IMG/VR virus record: IMGVR_UViG_3300021197_001489 | Location: 186,001 to 250,000 of that record | Length of the DNA stretch: 64,000 nucleotides | Direction: 5' to 3' (one strand) | Source: a virus | Shown: in pieces, positions 48,433-57,262 of the stretch | How positions within the stretch are numbered: the first letter of the stretch is position 1 | Layout of the letters: each line of letters opens with the position of its first letter | The notes under the pieces: generated by a model | Seen by the model: only the letters and a program-made list of their open reading frames with translations | The model's database searches: none | What the model was told of the DNA's origin: nothing | Position numbers and translations under genes: made by a program

Positions 48433-50027
48433 AACTAACTGAAGCAAAAATCATTGAACAGCGTGTAGCCTATAACCAACTCGTCGAGTCTATCTGCAAG
48501 GGAATGGATACTTCACAGCGTAACACAATTCTCGAAGCCAAAGCCAGTGCAAAAAACATCAACCGCGTATTGCGTGAAGCACAACTTAGTGCAGCGCAAA
48601 TTAACACACTGTTTGGTGCTATTGAACAAAATGCAACGGATAGTGGTAGTAATCGCACAGTAGTCGGCAAGGGCAAAGACGTTGTGGATGCAGTCAATAA
48701 CGGTATTAACAAAGTTGGCAAAGCATTACAAAACACTGCACCAGTAAAAGCATTTGATCAAAAGTTTGAACAACTCAAAGATTCAGTGAGTGCTAAGTTT
48801 CCAGAATTAGAAAAACAACTAAGTTCAATAGGCGAGTATGCCAAACAAAACCCTGGCAAAACTCAAGCAATTGTTACTGCTCTTACAATACTTGCTGGTG
48901 TAGCAACAGGTGGCGTTGGCGGCGCTATCGCAGGTCAATTATTACGCGGTAGCTTAGAACTTGTGAAAGGTGAAAAACTTTCAACCGCAGTTGGCAAAGG
49001 TGCTAAAACAGCAGCCGTTGGTTTTGTTACTGGTGTAATCTCAGACAAGATTGGCGACATGTTCTCAGGCGATCCAGAAACAGTAGCACAAGTATCTGGC
49101 GGTATTACCAGCGATGACATGCAAGGTGTAAGTGGTCAAGGTATTGACTTTGCTACAGCTAGAGAAGTTCTTAAACTGGACGATGCAGGAGCACAAGATT
49201 ACATTATAAGTGTGCAAGCCAATCAATTGTCAGACAGCTTGGCAAGCAGCACAGGATCAGTGTCACTGGGCGGAGAAATGCTAGACAAGGTCAAAGATGC
49301 AATTGAATTTACAGGTGATGTAAACGGTGATTGGTCGACTTCACTTGATGGTAATTTTCTTAGAGGTAATTTGTTTTTAACACCAGATGAAATGGCAGCA
49401 TTTGATGCATCGGGTCTTGATATAATGAGCAGCGAAGCAACCAGTTGGTTGGCTGACAATGTAGAAGGCGCAGCTGATCAGTTTCGCGTAAACGCAGTGT
49501 ACGACAGTGTTGACTATTCTGGCAAGAATACACTGTCAGAAACAGCTATCTTCAAACTATTTACAGCCGTTGCATACAAGCAGCCATTGGTAGAATCACA
49601 GCAACTAGATGAAGCACCAATCGGTGACATGATCAAAAAAGGTGCAAGTGCAGTAGCCGGCGCAGCCAAGAGCGCAGCCGGTGCAGTAGCACAAAAAGCA
49701 CAAACAGTTGGCAAAAACATCACAACCAAAGTCACAGTTGACAAACTTATGACTGCATGGAAAAAAGCAGGCTCACCAAACAACGATGCAAAAATGGCAC
49801 AATTCCTTGCAGGCTTTGGCATTGAACCAAGAGCAGTACAATCAGCATTTAAGACTGCTAAACTTGAAGTTCCTAAAGAGATACCAATGGATCAAGTTGA
49901 TGTTATTGTGTCGCAGACCAAACAAAATTCAAAACTAAAAGATGCTATTATGGCATACCTTGAAGGACCGACTAAGCGAACACCAGACACTGCACTTGGG
50001 CAGCAACAACAAACGGCAACGGCATGA
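48429..50027 (+). CDS. Large probable internal virion protein with glycine-rich membrane-like segment
   Basis: A 532-residue protein beginning MKLTEAKIIEQ, close to a T4 capsid-targeting leader with an Ile-x-Glu site. Residues 140-205 contain long Gly/Ala/Val stretches (AIVTALTILAGVATGGVGGAIAG read in two halves) able to enter a membrane, a feature of ejected proteins. Helical C-terminal domains follow, with a second Ala-rich stretch near 400. ATGA overlap at the start, and at its end with the next gene. Confidence 0.6.
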   Translation: MKLTEAKIIEQRVAYNQLVESICKGMDTSQRNTILEAKASAKNINRVLREAQLSAAQINTLFGAIEQNATDSGSNRTVVGKGKDVVDAVNNGINKVGKALQNTAPVKAFDQKFEQLKDSVSAKFPELEKQLSSIGEYAKQNPGKTQAIVTALTILAGVATGGVGGAIAGQLLRGSLELVKGEKLSTAVGKGAKTAAVGFVTGVISDKIGDMFSGDPETVAQVSGGITSDDMQGVSGQGIDFATAREVLKLDDAGAQDYIISVQANQLSDSLASSTGSVSLGGEMLDKVKDAIEFTGDVNGDWSTSLDGNFLRGNLFLTPDEMAAFDASGLDIMSSEATSWLADNVEGAADQFRVNAVYDSVDYSGKNTLSETAIFKLFTAVAYKQPLVESQQLDEAPIGDMIKKGASAVAGAAKSAAGAVAQKAQTVGKNITTKVTVDKLMTAWKKAGSPNNDAKMAQFLAGFGIEPRAVQSAFKTAKLEVPKEIPMDQVDVIVSQTKQNSKLKDAIMAYLEGPTKRTPDTALGQQQQTATA

Positions 50028-51901
50028 AACTAAATGAGGGTGGCAACGTTTTCAAAACCGCTGAAGGCGCGCCTGCCACACAACGCATTAATCAAACTGA
50101 CATCAAGCCAACTGTACAGTGGCTAGAGCAAGTCACTGGGCTGCCACTCATGGACAACATGCTGGGCAGCACAGGACAAAAGCCAACATCAGGTGACCTG
50201 GACCTTGCAGTTGACAGTGCAGTGATCAGCAAAGATGAACTCAGCAACAGATTAACAAAGTGGGCAGAAAGTCATAACTTTGATCCCAACGAATGGACCA
50301 AAAAGTCGGGTATTAGTGTACACTTTAAAACACCTATTACAGGACGAGAGGAACGCGGTTATGTGCAAACAGACTTTATGTTTGTGCAAAAGCCAGAATT
50401 CAGCAAATTTATATTGCGCAGTGATCCACAAAGTGAATACAAAGGCGCAACAAGAAACATTTTAATTAATAGTATCGCGAAAGCTCAAGGGCTTAAACTC
50501 AATCAAAATGCAGGCTTGTTCCGTCGGAGTGACAATGCATTTATTACAGACGATCCTGATCAGATAGCAAAAATGTTGTTGAATAAGAGTGCAACACAAG
50601 TTGACCTGGGCAGTGTCGAATCTATATTAGGTCAGCTGAGATCTGATCCGCAGCGCGATGCTAAACTAGATGACTTCCGTGGCTATGCCGAACGCGAAGG
50701 TTTTCAATTTGAAGAAGTAAATGAAGGCGGAGCGCATTGGCTTGCACGTTTGCGTGATAGAATTGTTCACCAGGGCATGGAAGTCATCACAGAAAATCCA
50801 TACACACCATACAAACTCACTGAAGGCGTGCGCATTGAGCATCCAGAAGATCTGGTATTTGATTATGGTTCAAAGGGCATTACACAAGCACTTGCTGGCA
50901 TACAGCGGTCCGCAGCAGAGCCTGCCAAAACAAACACTATCAAGTGGGATGGCAAACCAGCAGTAATATGGGGACGTGACGATGCAGGTGAATTTGTACT
51001 TACTGACAAATCCGGCTTCCTTGCTAAAGGCTACAACGGCATGGCAAAGTCACCGCAGGATATTGAACGCATCATGAACATGCGCAAAGGAGATAGAACA
51101 GACTTAATTGGCATTTATGCTAAACTGTTTCCATTGCTTAGCCGCACAGTACCCAAAGACTTCCGTGGTTATGTGCAGGGAGACTTGCTGTACAGCGACA
51201 CACCTCCGGTGGAAAATGGCAATTATGTGTTTACTCCAAACACAGTAACATACAGAGTCAGTGCCGATACACCACTGGGCAAAGCAATTGGTTCTTCAGA
51301 AGCAGGTGTTGCAGTACACACAACCATTGATGCGCCGGGAGGCAGTGTAAAGCCTACAACCAGTGCTATACTGGACAAAGCACCAGGAGTGCTAATACTT
51401 GATCCTACAATGAAAGACACTGGCAGTGCAATAGAACTTAACAGTGATTTGGTCAAGCAGATACAAGATACCTATGCCAATTACGCTCCAGAAATTGACG
51501 CATTGTTCAACCCAGGCGAACTAAGAGCAAGAAGAATAACCAACACTCCTGCACTGCTAAAGCAGTATATCAATAGCAAAGTACGAGCAGGCAACTACAA
51601 CAACATGGTCAAGGACTTTGGTCCTTGGATAACTGCCAAAGAAAAAACCAAAGCACCTCGTATCATTGAATGGATGAACGAAAACAAAGGTGGTGTTGCA
51701 GCATTGTTTAGCAGTTTTATAAACATCAGTCAACTTAAAAATGATCTAGTGCGTCAACTGGATGCACAGGATCAAGACGTAAAAGCTGCAATTGGAGATG
51801 AACCTGGACACGAAGGGTATGTGGGCGCAGGTATGAAGTTTGTGGATAGAATGCGATTCTCACAGGCTAACTTCGCACAAAACAATCCGGGAGGTGCATA
51901 A
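50024..51901 (+). CDS. Two-domain nucleotidyltransferase-like protein (pol-beta type plus ligase-type)
   Basis: A 625-residue protein. Residues 48-64 (GSTGQKPTSGDLDLAVD) have the Gly-Ser and Asp-x-Asp of pol-beta-type nucleotidyltransferases. From residue 305, IKWDGKPAVIWGRDD contains Lys-x-Asp-Gly, the adenylation motif I of DNA/RNA ligases, followed by DKSGFLAKGY and a DFRGYVQGDLLYSD segment in the place of ligase motif III. A C-terminal helical part follows. The two domains suggest nucleotidyl transfer on RNA or DNA ends. It sits among structural genes. Confidence 0.6.
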   Translation: MKLNEGGNVFKTAEGAPATQRINQTDIKPTVQWLEQVTGLPLMDNMLGSTGQKPTSGDLDLAVDSAVISKDELSNRLTKWAESHNFDPNEWTKKSGISVHFKTPITGREERGYVQTDFMFVQKPEFSKFILRSDPQSEYKGATRNILINSIAKAQGLKLNQNAGLFRRSDNAFITDDPDQIAKMLLNKSATQVDLGSVESILGQLRSDPQRDAKLDDFRGYAEREGFQFEEVNEGGAHWLARLRDRIVHQGMEVITENPYTPYKLTEGVRIEHPEDLVFDYGSKGITQALAGIQRSAAEPAKTNTIKWDGKPAVIWGRDDAGEFVLTDKSGFLAKGYNGMAKSPQDIERIMNMRKGDRTDLIGIYAKLFPLLSRTVPKDFRGYVQGDLLYSDTPPVENGNYVFTPNTVTYRVSADTPLGKAIGSSEAGVAVHTTIDAPGGSVKPTTSAILDKAPGVLILDPTMKDTGSAIELNSDLVKQIQDTYANYAPEIDALFNPGELRARRITNTPALLKQYINSKVRAGNYNNMVKDFGPWITAKEKTKAPRIIEWMNENKGGVAALFSSFINISQLKNDLVRQLDAQDQDVKAAIGDEPGHEGYVGAGMKFVDRMRFSQANFAQNNPGGA

Positions 51902-52032
51902 TGGGTGACGCAGAAGCAGGAATAGAATTTATCTATCATATGAGAGAGCATCTTGTAGATGTTAGTATAGCCACTGTGTATTTGATTGCAGTGTATGCAA
52001 TAGTGCTGTGGATAAAGCGGAAGTTAAAGTAG
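51901..52032 (+). CDS. Very small membrane protein (43 aa)
   Basis: A 43-codon frame coupled by TAATG to the previous stop. The product has a soluble start (MGDAEAGIEF) and one membrane helix (VSIATVYLIAVYAIVLWI) ending in a basic KRKLK, an N-out/C-in pattern. It could be a small holin-like or inner-membrane protein. It ends at the probable start of the next gene. Confidence 0.55.
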   Translation: MGDAEAGIEFIYHMREHLVDVSIATVYLIAVYAIVLWIKRKLK

Positions 52033-53234
52033 TGGCTGTAACTCCTGTAGATATCAAACAACTGGAAACGTTTGCAGACAGAATGTTTGGCAAAGTAGGC
52101 ATTGACGTTGAATTTACACGGCACTTCCTAGACAGAGCCAATGACGAGCGCAATGACCGTGAGATTATGCCTGCTGAACTAACACGTTTGTTCAAACAGG
52201 AGTACAAGCGTTGGGCTAAACCTATTGCACAACTTGGACCAGACAGTGAAGCAGTAATGCGTGACACAGCTACAAATATCAACGTGCCGTTTGCACTGGT
52301 ATGGGATAACGAAAACCAAGAACTAGATCTAATTGCCAAAACTGTTATGCGCAAAGATGACTTCAAAACTGCTGATCAAGTTTTTGCTGTAGAAGATTCA
52401 CCGTTTGCAATTGCTAAACGCTATGTAATGCCAAGGATGTACGGCGGCAGTTATAAACAAGCAGCAGCAAGGTTGCACAGGATGTTAGCAGCACAAGGCG
52501 ATAAACTCAAACACGATCCGCGCTACTATGCAATGCAAATTGCAAGAACATTTGAAAAAATGGATACAAGAGCATTGTTTCAGTACTACAAAGAACAGTA
52601 TGGCAATGAAGCCATTACTGAAGCACCAGTTGTGATTGAGGAAGCTGAAGAAACTCCAGTGGAAGTAGTCGAGCAAAACATATTCCAAGAGCTCGACGAA
52701 AGTCGTATGTGGAAGCAGATCAAACAGCTAAATGGTTTGAAAATGAGCAAGGTTGGCGAATATGCATTTGAACAGTTGCTTGCATTGCAAATACTAGCCC
52801 AAAGTGATCCTGTATATGCTGCACGTCAAGCAGGGCAAATTATGAAACTGCAAAACTTTGATGGCTTCCGCACCAGTCAACCAGACCTTTACAATGTGCT
52901 TTGCGTCCTGCTAAAGCCGTCACAGTTCGACAAGCGTATTGATCAAGATGTAAAGATCACCATGCCTGAGCTACGCCTGAAACGTAATCTCAGAGCCATT
53001 GCCAAAGGTGAATTAAACAACAGTGATTACAGTTACATGATGCTGATGTTGCAGCGCGAAATGCAAGATTATTTGCCTGCTCCACTGGTGCAATTGCGCA
53101 GACAGGCTAGCAATTGGGATCGTATCGTGCCTTCGGATAGAAACACAATCACTGATAGACTGATGTTGCAAATGCGCGAAAAGGGTTTTCAGAACGAATA
53201 CTATGAACGATTGCGCACATCCAATTTCTCCTAA
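52032..53234 (+). CDS. Conserved marine T4-like structural protein
   Basis: A 400-residue product; the GTG at 52032 overlaps the previous stop and has GGAAG eight bases ahead. An alternative GTG at 52008 lacks a ribosome-binding site. The first 120 residues (VEFTRHFLDRANDERND, LTRLFKQEYKRWAK, LDLIAKTVMRKDDF) form a domain common in marine T4-like phages that recalls toxin-fold barrels. The rest is helical with a Glu-rich linker near 210. Function unknown. Confidence 0.65.
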   Translation: MAVTPVDIKQLETFADRMFGKVGIDVEFTRHFLDRANDERNDREIMPAELTRLFKQEYKRWAKPIAQLGPDSEAVMRDTATNINVPFALVWDNENQELDLIAKTVMRKDDFKTADQVFAVEDSPFAIAKRYVMPRMYGGSYKQAAARLHRMLAAQGDKLKHDPRYYAMQIARTFEKMDTRALFQYYKEQYGNEAITEAPVVIEEAEETPVEVVEQNIFQELDESRMWKQIKQLNGLKMSKVGEYAFEQLLALQILAQSDPVYAARQAGQIMKLQNFDGFRTSQPDLYNVLCVLLKPSQFDKRIDQDVKITMPELRLKRNLRAIAKGELNNSDYSYMMLMLQREMQDYLPAPLVQLRRQASNWDRIVPSDRNTITDRLMLQMREKGFQNEYYERLRTSNFS

Positions 53235-53238
53235 ACGG

Positions 53239-53246
53239 GCTAAATA
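53239..53246 (+). promoter_or_regulatory. Late promoter box GCTAAATA
   Basis: The same 8-mer precedes the tail spike gene (57227-57234). Predicted start near 53252. Confidence 0.55.
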
Positions 53247-53252
53247 AAAGTA

Positions 53253-53266
53253 GGAACTAAGGTTCC
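53253..53266 (+). promoter_or_regulatory. 5'-terminal hairpin of the 53290 transcript
   Basis: GGAAC and GTTCC form a 5-bp stem with a TAAG loop starting at or next to the predicted late transcript start. Such 5'-end hairpins protect mRNA from decay; that effect is inferred. Confidence 0.5.
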
Positions 53267-53289
53267 ACCATTATTAAGGAGAAATCAAA

Positions 53290-53643
53290 ATGGCTTCATT
53301 TACAAGAACACACGGTGACTTTAAACCAGTCCTACACCTTGATACAGCATCATACACTTCAGGTGCAATCAACCTTCCAACATCAGCTGCTACAGTTAAT
53401 CCAGCTGGTCCTAAGTTAGACTTTTTCACAATCGCGCTAGCTACTGTTGCTACAGACGGTACTGTTGCTAAGACAGCTATCGATGCAATCCAAGGCAAAG
53501 CTACTATTGCTATCATGGAATTCACTGATACAGGTACAGACACACTGGCTATTGCTGTTTACCCAACAGAAGCTTGGACAACAGCTACACTTGACACAGC
53601 TACAGGCGGAACAACTTCTGCTACAGCTACATTCACTAACTAA
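53290..53643 (+). CDS. Probable abundant small virion protein (decoration-like)
   Basis: A 117-residue protein rich in Thr, Ala, Asp and Ile with regular beta-strand alternation and no Cys. It starts MASFTRTHGDF behind AAGGAGAAA. It has its own late promoter, a 5' hairpin and a terminator, so it is a monocistronic late gene, the arrangement expected of a highly expressed coat or decoration protein. No family recognised. Confidence 0.65.
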   Translation: MASFTRTHGDFKPVLHLDTASYTSGAINLPTSAATVNPAGPKLDFFTIALATVATDGTVAKTAIDAIQGKATIAIMEFTDTGTDTLAIAVYPTEAWTTATLDTATGGTTSATATFTN

Positions 53644-53668
53644 TTTTAGTTACTGAATAATTTATTAA

Positions 53669-53698
53669 AACCCTAGTTATTGCAACTGGGGTTTTTTT
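53669..53698 (+). terminator. Rho-independent terminator
   Basis: AACCCTAGTT (53669-53678) and AACTGGGGTT (53684-53693) pair over ten positions with one G-U, loop ATTGC, followed by a run of seven Ts. Confidence 0.9.
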
Positions 53699-53714
53699 GT
53701 GACTAAGTAATAGT

Positions 53715-53939
53715 ATGGTAAAGACTAAATGGATATACGAAAGTCCAGACAAGGGGCAAACTGTTTATCGCAGACGTTTTGGTACACATCATAGGGAACT
53801 GGTAAGCAAAGCGCCAGAACCGCACAGTGTCGCAGCGCACATGAGTGAAATTGTTGCAGCAAGCGAACATGATACAGCGTTAAAAGAAATGCTGGACCAA
53901 CTAATGGTATATTGGAGATTGAAGCATGCAACTGATTGA
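53715..53939 (+). CDS. Small conserved phage protein (74 aa)
   Basis: A 74-residue protein starting MVKTKWIYESPDKGQTVYRRRFG, a start shared with small proteins of marine T4-like phages. The rest is helical with an acidic stretch. It directly follows a terminator with no obvious promoter or ribosome-binding site, so its expression is unclear. Overlaps the next gene by 14 bases. Confidence 0.55.
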   Translation: MVKTKWIYESPDKGQTVYRRRFGTHHRELVSKAPEPHSVAAHMSEIVAASEHDTALKEMLDQLMVYWRLKHATD

Positions 53940-54387
53940 TGTAGTAACACTGTTTGATTGCACTCCAACTGGCACAAAGAGTTACAGAAAATTATCAACG
54001 CCTGTGACAAACAATGTAGGAAAAAAAATTAAAACGCTAGATGATTGGAACTACAGTCGTAACCAACAACGCAACTGGGAAACTATCCTTCAGTGCATCA
54101 GTTTAAAAACACAAACTATTGAAGTAACAGAGCCAAACTGTTTTAGCAAAGACAATATCAACGTGTGGCAGTTTTCCTTTTGTATTGAACATCCTGGCAT
54201 CTTTGATGACGGAAACGATCCCTTAGGTTTATTGAAACAAGATGTACATGGTGTACCAATGATTGTTGGTCTGAGTGAAACCTATCAAGAAGGGTTTTTG
54301 ATGCCATATTTACTGTCAACTGGCGATAAAGCCAATGTGTATTTTAAGTTAATACAAGAAATACAAGACACTAGCCAAGATATTTAA
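53926..54387 (+). CDS. Conserved T4-like phage protein (153 aa)
   Basis: A 153-residue soluble protein with FDCTPTGT, SRNQQRNWETILQCISL and INVWQFSFCIEHPGIF segments. I believe relatives occur in marine T4-like phages close to baseplate or tail genes. No catalytic motif is seen. Function unknown. Confidence 0.6.
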   Translation: MQLIDVVTLFDCTPTGTKSYRKLSTPVTNNVGKKIKTLDDWNYSRNQQRNWETILQCISLKTQTIEVTEPNCFSKDNINVWQFSFCIEHPGIFDDGNDPLGLLKQDVHGVPMIVGLSETYQEGFLMPYLLSTGDKANVYFKLIQEIQDTSQDI

Positions 54388-54393
54388 ATTTTT

Positions 54394-54401
54394 GGTAAAT
54401 A
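54394..54401 (+). promoter_or_regulatory. Late-like box GGTAAATA
   Basis: Weak match (TAAATA core); predicted start near 54407, 23 bases before the ATG at 54430. Confidence 0.35.
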
Positions 54402-54429
54402 ATATTAACAAATTTATGTAGAGAACAGA

Positions 54430-54693
54430 ATGGCTGATACCACACCAATTGAAAAAAAGAGTTTAGAAGCGCACGTTGACTTATGCGCTGAGCGATATAA
54501 AGCAATGGCCAAAAACATTGAAACTTTGGATTCCAAAGTTGACCATTTAGAAATGCTAATTAACCAAGTGCATGTTATGGTTGAAAAAATGGCACAACGC
54601 AGAAATGACCAGCTTATCGGCTGGGGCACTGGCATAATTGCATCTCTTTTAGGAGTAGTTGGATGGTTGATAATAACATACGTGGTCGGGTAA
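54430..54693 (+). CDS. Coiled-coil protein with C-terminal membrane anchor (XhlA-like layout)
   Basis: An 87-residue protein. Residues 8-60 form a heptad coiled coil (ETLDSKVDHLEMLINQVHVMVEKM), and 63-86 one membrane helix (LIGWGTGIIASLLGVVGWLI). This layout resembles haemolysin XhlA and some lysis-associated phage proteins. A role as holin partner or virion membrane tether is possible. Overlaps the next gene by 31 bases. Confidence 0.5.
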   Translation: MADTTPIEKKSLEAHVDLCAERYKAMAKNIETLDSKVDHLEMLINQVHVMVEKMAQRRNDQLIGWGTGIIASLLGVVGWLIITYVVG

Positions 54694-55178
54694 CAGAAAA
54701 AGCCTCACGCCTATTACAACAAATTGCTGATGATATTTTAAATACCAATCCTAATGCAATTTTTAGGGATGGCAATAGTATTATGGCGTTTGCTGACTAT
54801 GAAATAGTCAAGTGTGAGGATTCAGTATACGAAATTTACAAACTTGATGACTACGCTGTTACCTTTAACAGTTGTCGGCTTGCACTTGCTTGGTGTATAT
54901 TTGACAAATACCAGCAGAGGCTGGATGCAAACAACTTGATATTGCTTGAATCAGATTTAATCCGCAAGCAAAGTGAAATGATGCACTATAGGCACTATAT
55001 AAACAGCAGGAAAATTACACAAATACAAAGAGAAGTTACTCTTGACAGATTGGATCTTGCAAAAGACCAACACCACCAACTGAGAAAACAAATTGATAAA
55101 TGCATAAATGTTGCTAAATACTGGCAGCAAAAAGGATTTGATAATGAAACTATTCGACCTAGAATCACCGCAGACTGA
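54663..55178 (+). CDS. Conserved T4-like helical protein (171 aa)
   Basis: A 171-residue protein. The first half is mixed alpha/beta (EIVKCEDSVYEIYKLDDYAV), and the second half is a long helical, possibly coiled-coil region (HYINSRKITQIQREVTLDRL). It begins inside the end of the membrane-anchored gene. Function unknown; neighbours suggest a structural role. Confidence 0.6.
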   Translation: MVDNNIRGRVTEKASRLLQQIADDILNTNPNAIFRDGNSIMAFADYEIVKCEDSVYEIYKLDDYAVTFNSCRLALAWCIFDKYQQRLDANNLILLESDLIRKQSEMMHYRHYINSRKITQIQREVTLDRLDLAKDQHHQLRKQIDKCINVAKYWQQKGFDNETIRPRITAD

Positions 55179-56130
55179 ACAGTCGCAGAAAGTTTTAGAG
55201 AGTTATTTTGGCAACAGTGTTGACTTTGCAAAAATGGCTCCAGTAGCAGCACAGAGCATGCTTACAAAAGTACGCAGTTTAATCAGTGAGCATCGCACAC
55301 ATACCAGTGAACGCGATCCTGGTTTTGTAAAACTGTTGGTTATGGAAAGAGGCCTTACAGCAAGACTTGCAATGCGTGAAGCAAACATTACACTTGAACC
55401 ACAAACAGGTGCAACACAGATCAAAGCTGATGGTGATGTAATCGGATCAACTGACGATCAAGCAACTGCTATGCAGTTCAAGAAAGATGTTGAAGATGGC
55501 AAAATTAAACTTGGTGAGAAAAAAGCAGACTACAGTGCAAAGAAAGCTGCCGCTGGTAAAGACATTGGCAAGCCAGGTAAAAACTTTTCCAAGATTGCTA
55601 AAAGTGCTGCCAAGAAATATGGATCAAAAGCAGCAGGCGAAAGAGTTGCCGGTTCAATCCTTAACAAGCTACGCAATGAAAATATAAAACTAAAAATGAA
55701 TGGCTCATATCTAACTGAAAATGAAGTACAGCAGGCTCAGGTCGTACTTGCTGCACAAGACATGGTCGATAGAATCCAGGACATGCTAGAAGACGTAACT
55801 GCTATGCAGTTTAAAGATCTGCCTGCGTTGAGTGCAAGTATCTCAAGCACAGTTGGCACAAACGAATCACAGGCTTTCAACAATGCTGCAAGTGCAGCAC
55901 TTGCTAGTCTAGTTGACGCAATCCAGTCTTCCAAAGTTGGCATGGAAACTGCACAAGGCACACTAACAGGACAAGAGCCTGTTGTGCCTGGAGCCGAAGA
56001 AGTTGCTACTCCAGTTGACCCAATGGCAGCTGATCCAATTGATGCAGTTGCTACTGATGTCGACGACGTTGAAGTTGATGTAGATGTTGAAGCACCAGCA
56101 GCAAACAGTCTAGGTAGAGCTCGCAGATAA
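55144..56130 (+). CDS. Conserved marine T4-like structural protein
   Basis: A 328-residue product from the ATG 34 bases inside the previous gene; an ORF start 12 codons earlier is less likely. The N-terminus is helical (QKVLESYFGNSVDFAK), a Lys/Ala-rich basic middle (about 120-175) includes KYGSKAAGERVAG, and the acidic C-terminal 60 residues are Val/Asp/Pro-rich. A mixed basic-acidic architecture fits a head or scaffold protein. Function unknown. Confidence 0.6.
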   Translation: MKLFDLESPQTEQSQKVLESYFGNSVDFAKMAPVAAQSMLTKVRSLISEHRTHTSERDPGFVKLLVMERGLTARLAMREANITLEPQTGATQIKADGDVIGSTDDQATAMQFKKDVEDGKIKLGEKKADYSAKKAAAGKDIGKPGKNFSKIAKSAAKKYGSKAAGERVAGSILNKLRNENIKLKMNGSYLTENEVQQAQVVLAAQDMVDRIQDMLEDVTAMQFKDLPALSASISSTVGTNESQAFNNAASAALASLVDAIQSSKVGMETAQGTLTGQEPVVPGAEEVATPVDPMAADPIDAVATDVDDVEVDVDVEAPAANSLGRARR

Positions 56131-56478
56131 ATGCAGATTCGCGAGTTTACTGAAAGATCGGACAGACCGTCTGCTCAACAGCTTACAGCACTCGCAGAAT
56201 ATCTGCTAGGTCGCACCGACGACACTGACAGCAACAAAACAGTGCCTATCAATGCATTTCTCAGTATGGCACACAATATGGGTGTGAACATCACAGACAC
56301 ACAACTGCGTACACTGGCTAGCGAAGATCCCCTTAAGAATATAATTGTCAATGTAACAGATGACGAAATCATACTTAGTGGTGCTGGCGAAAACGATGCA
56401 GAGGCAGATACTATGACTGTTGACCAAGCACAAGACACAGTTGCTGGCATGGCAAATTCGGCTAACGATCTTACATAA
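56131..56478 (+). CDS. Small protein with capsid-targeting-like N-terminus (115 aa)
   Basis: A 115-residue protein starting MQIREFTERSD immediately after the previous stop. The core is helical (AQQLTALAEYLLGRTDD, INAFLSMAHNMG) and looks like two small helical bundles with VNVTDDEIILSG. The acidic tail is probably disordered. Likely a head-associated protein given the start motif and position; unproven. Confidence 0.55.
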   Translation: MQIREFTERSDRPSAQQLTALAEYLLGRTDDTDSNKTVPINAFLSMAHNMGVNITDTQLRTLASEDPLKNIIVNVTDDEIILSGAGENDAEADTMTVDQAQDTVAGMANSANDLT

Positions 56479-56483
56479 ACTAC

Positions 56484-56511
56484 TTGACTTCTGTTGTGAT
56501 TCCTGTACAAT
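56484..56511 (+). promoter_or_regulatory. Sigma70-type early promoter for the exonuclease
   Basis: TTGACT (56484-56489), a 16-base spacer and TACAAT (56506-56511), six bases before the ATG at 56518. The transcript would start almost at the start codon, so a leaderless or very short leader mRNA is expected. Confidence 0.6.
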
Positions 56512-56517
56512 AGTATT

Positions 56518-57231
56518 ATGTTAATAGAAAAATTCCAATATAAATCTCTGTCCCGTACCAACATTGACGGTAAGCGGCATTATAAAACACCCACTGGTGC
56601 ACCTGTGCCCAGTGTTACCACAATACTTGATAAAACCAAAAGCAAGGAAAAAATGGAAGCCCTTGCTAACTGGCGTCGACGAGTGGGAGAGCAAAAAGCG
56701 CAAGCAATTACCACAGAAGCAGCCAACCGCGGTACAAGAATGCACACCTACTTGGAAAATTATTGTGTTGACGGAACTATCAAAGAGCGTGGCAATAATC
56801 CGTTCAGTTGGCAAAGCCATGCCATGGCTGAGACTGTGATACGTGAAGGCATGTGCAACGTTGACGAAGTATGGGGTGTTGAAGTTCCTATGTACTTTCC
56901 AGGCATATATGCTGGAACAACAGACTGCGTTGGAATACACAGCGGTGAACATGCAATCATGGACTTTAAGCAAAGCAACAAGCCCAAAAAAGAAGAATGG
57001 ATTGAGGATTACAAGCTGCAACTGTGCGCATATGCAGAAGCACACAATGAAGTGTATGGCACAAACATACGCAAGGGTGTAGTGCTTATGGCTGTAAAAC
57101 CTGAGGTTGATCAACAAGGACATCTCAAAAACAACCCTGTGTATCAGGAGTTTGTAGTTGAAGGTGATGATTTTGAACATTGGCGGCAGCAATGGTGGAA
57201 GAGAGTTGAACAATACTACACAAGCAGCTAA
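56518..57231 (+). CDS. PD-(D/E)XK exonuclease (Cas4/RecB-like)
   Basis: A 237-residue nuclease. PSVTTILD and RGTRMHTYLE contain the His-containing RecB-type motif; AGTTDCVGIHSGEHAIMDFKQS (two parts) gives the catalytic Asp, then Asp-x-Lys; YKLQLCAYA is the downstream Gln motif (QxxxY). No iron-sulfur cysteine set is visible. In marine T4-like phages it is annotated as exonuclease and probably helps DNA degradation or end processing. It is an early gene among late ones. Confidence 0.8.
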   Translation: MLIEKFQYKSLSRTNIDGKRHYKTPTGAPVPSVTTILDKTKSKEKMEALANWRRRVGEQKAQAITTEAANRGTRMHTYLENYCVDGTIKERGNNPFSWQSHAMAETVIREGMCNVDEVWGVEVPMYFPGIYAGTTDCVGIHSGEHAIMDFKQSNKPKKEEWIEDYKLQLCAYAEAHNEVYGTNIRKGVVLMAVKPEVDQQGHLKNNPVYQEFVVEGDDFEHWRQQWWKRVEQYYTSS

Positions 57232-57234
57232 ATA
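57227..57234 (+). promoter_or_regulatory. Late promoter box GCTAAATA
   Basis: It overlaps the exonuclease stop codon; predicted start near 57240 with CCGGAG in the leader of the tail spike gene. Confidence 0.55.
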
Positions 57235-57262
57235 CACTTAGATTCCGGAGTTTAGATAAAAG

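Noticed and set aside
53715-53730. Promoter directly after the terminator at 53698 for the 74-residue gene
   Set aside because: No -35/-10 pair or late box of acceptable quality lies between the terminator and the ATG; expression may come from read-through.
56521-57237. 238-codon minus-strand open frame opposite the exonuclease gene
   Set aside because: It is a full-length shadow of a gene with clear PD-(D/E)XK motifs; its translation is Cys/His/Phe-rich with no recognisable pattern.
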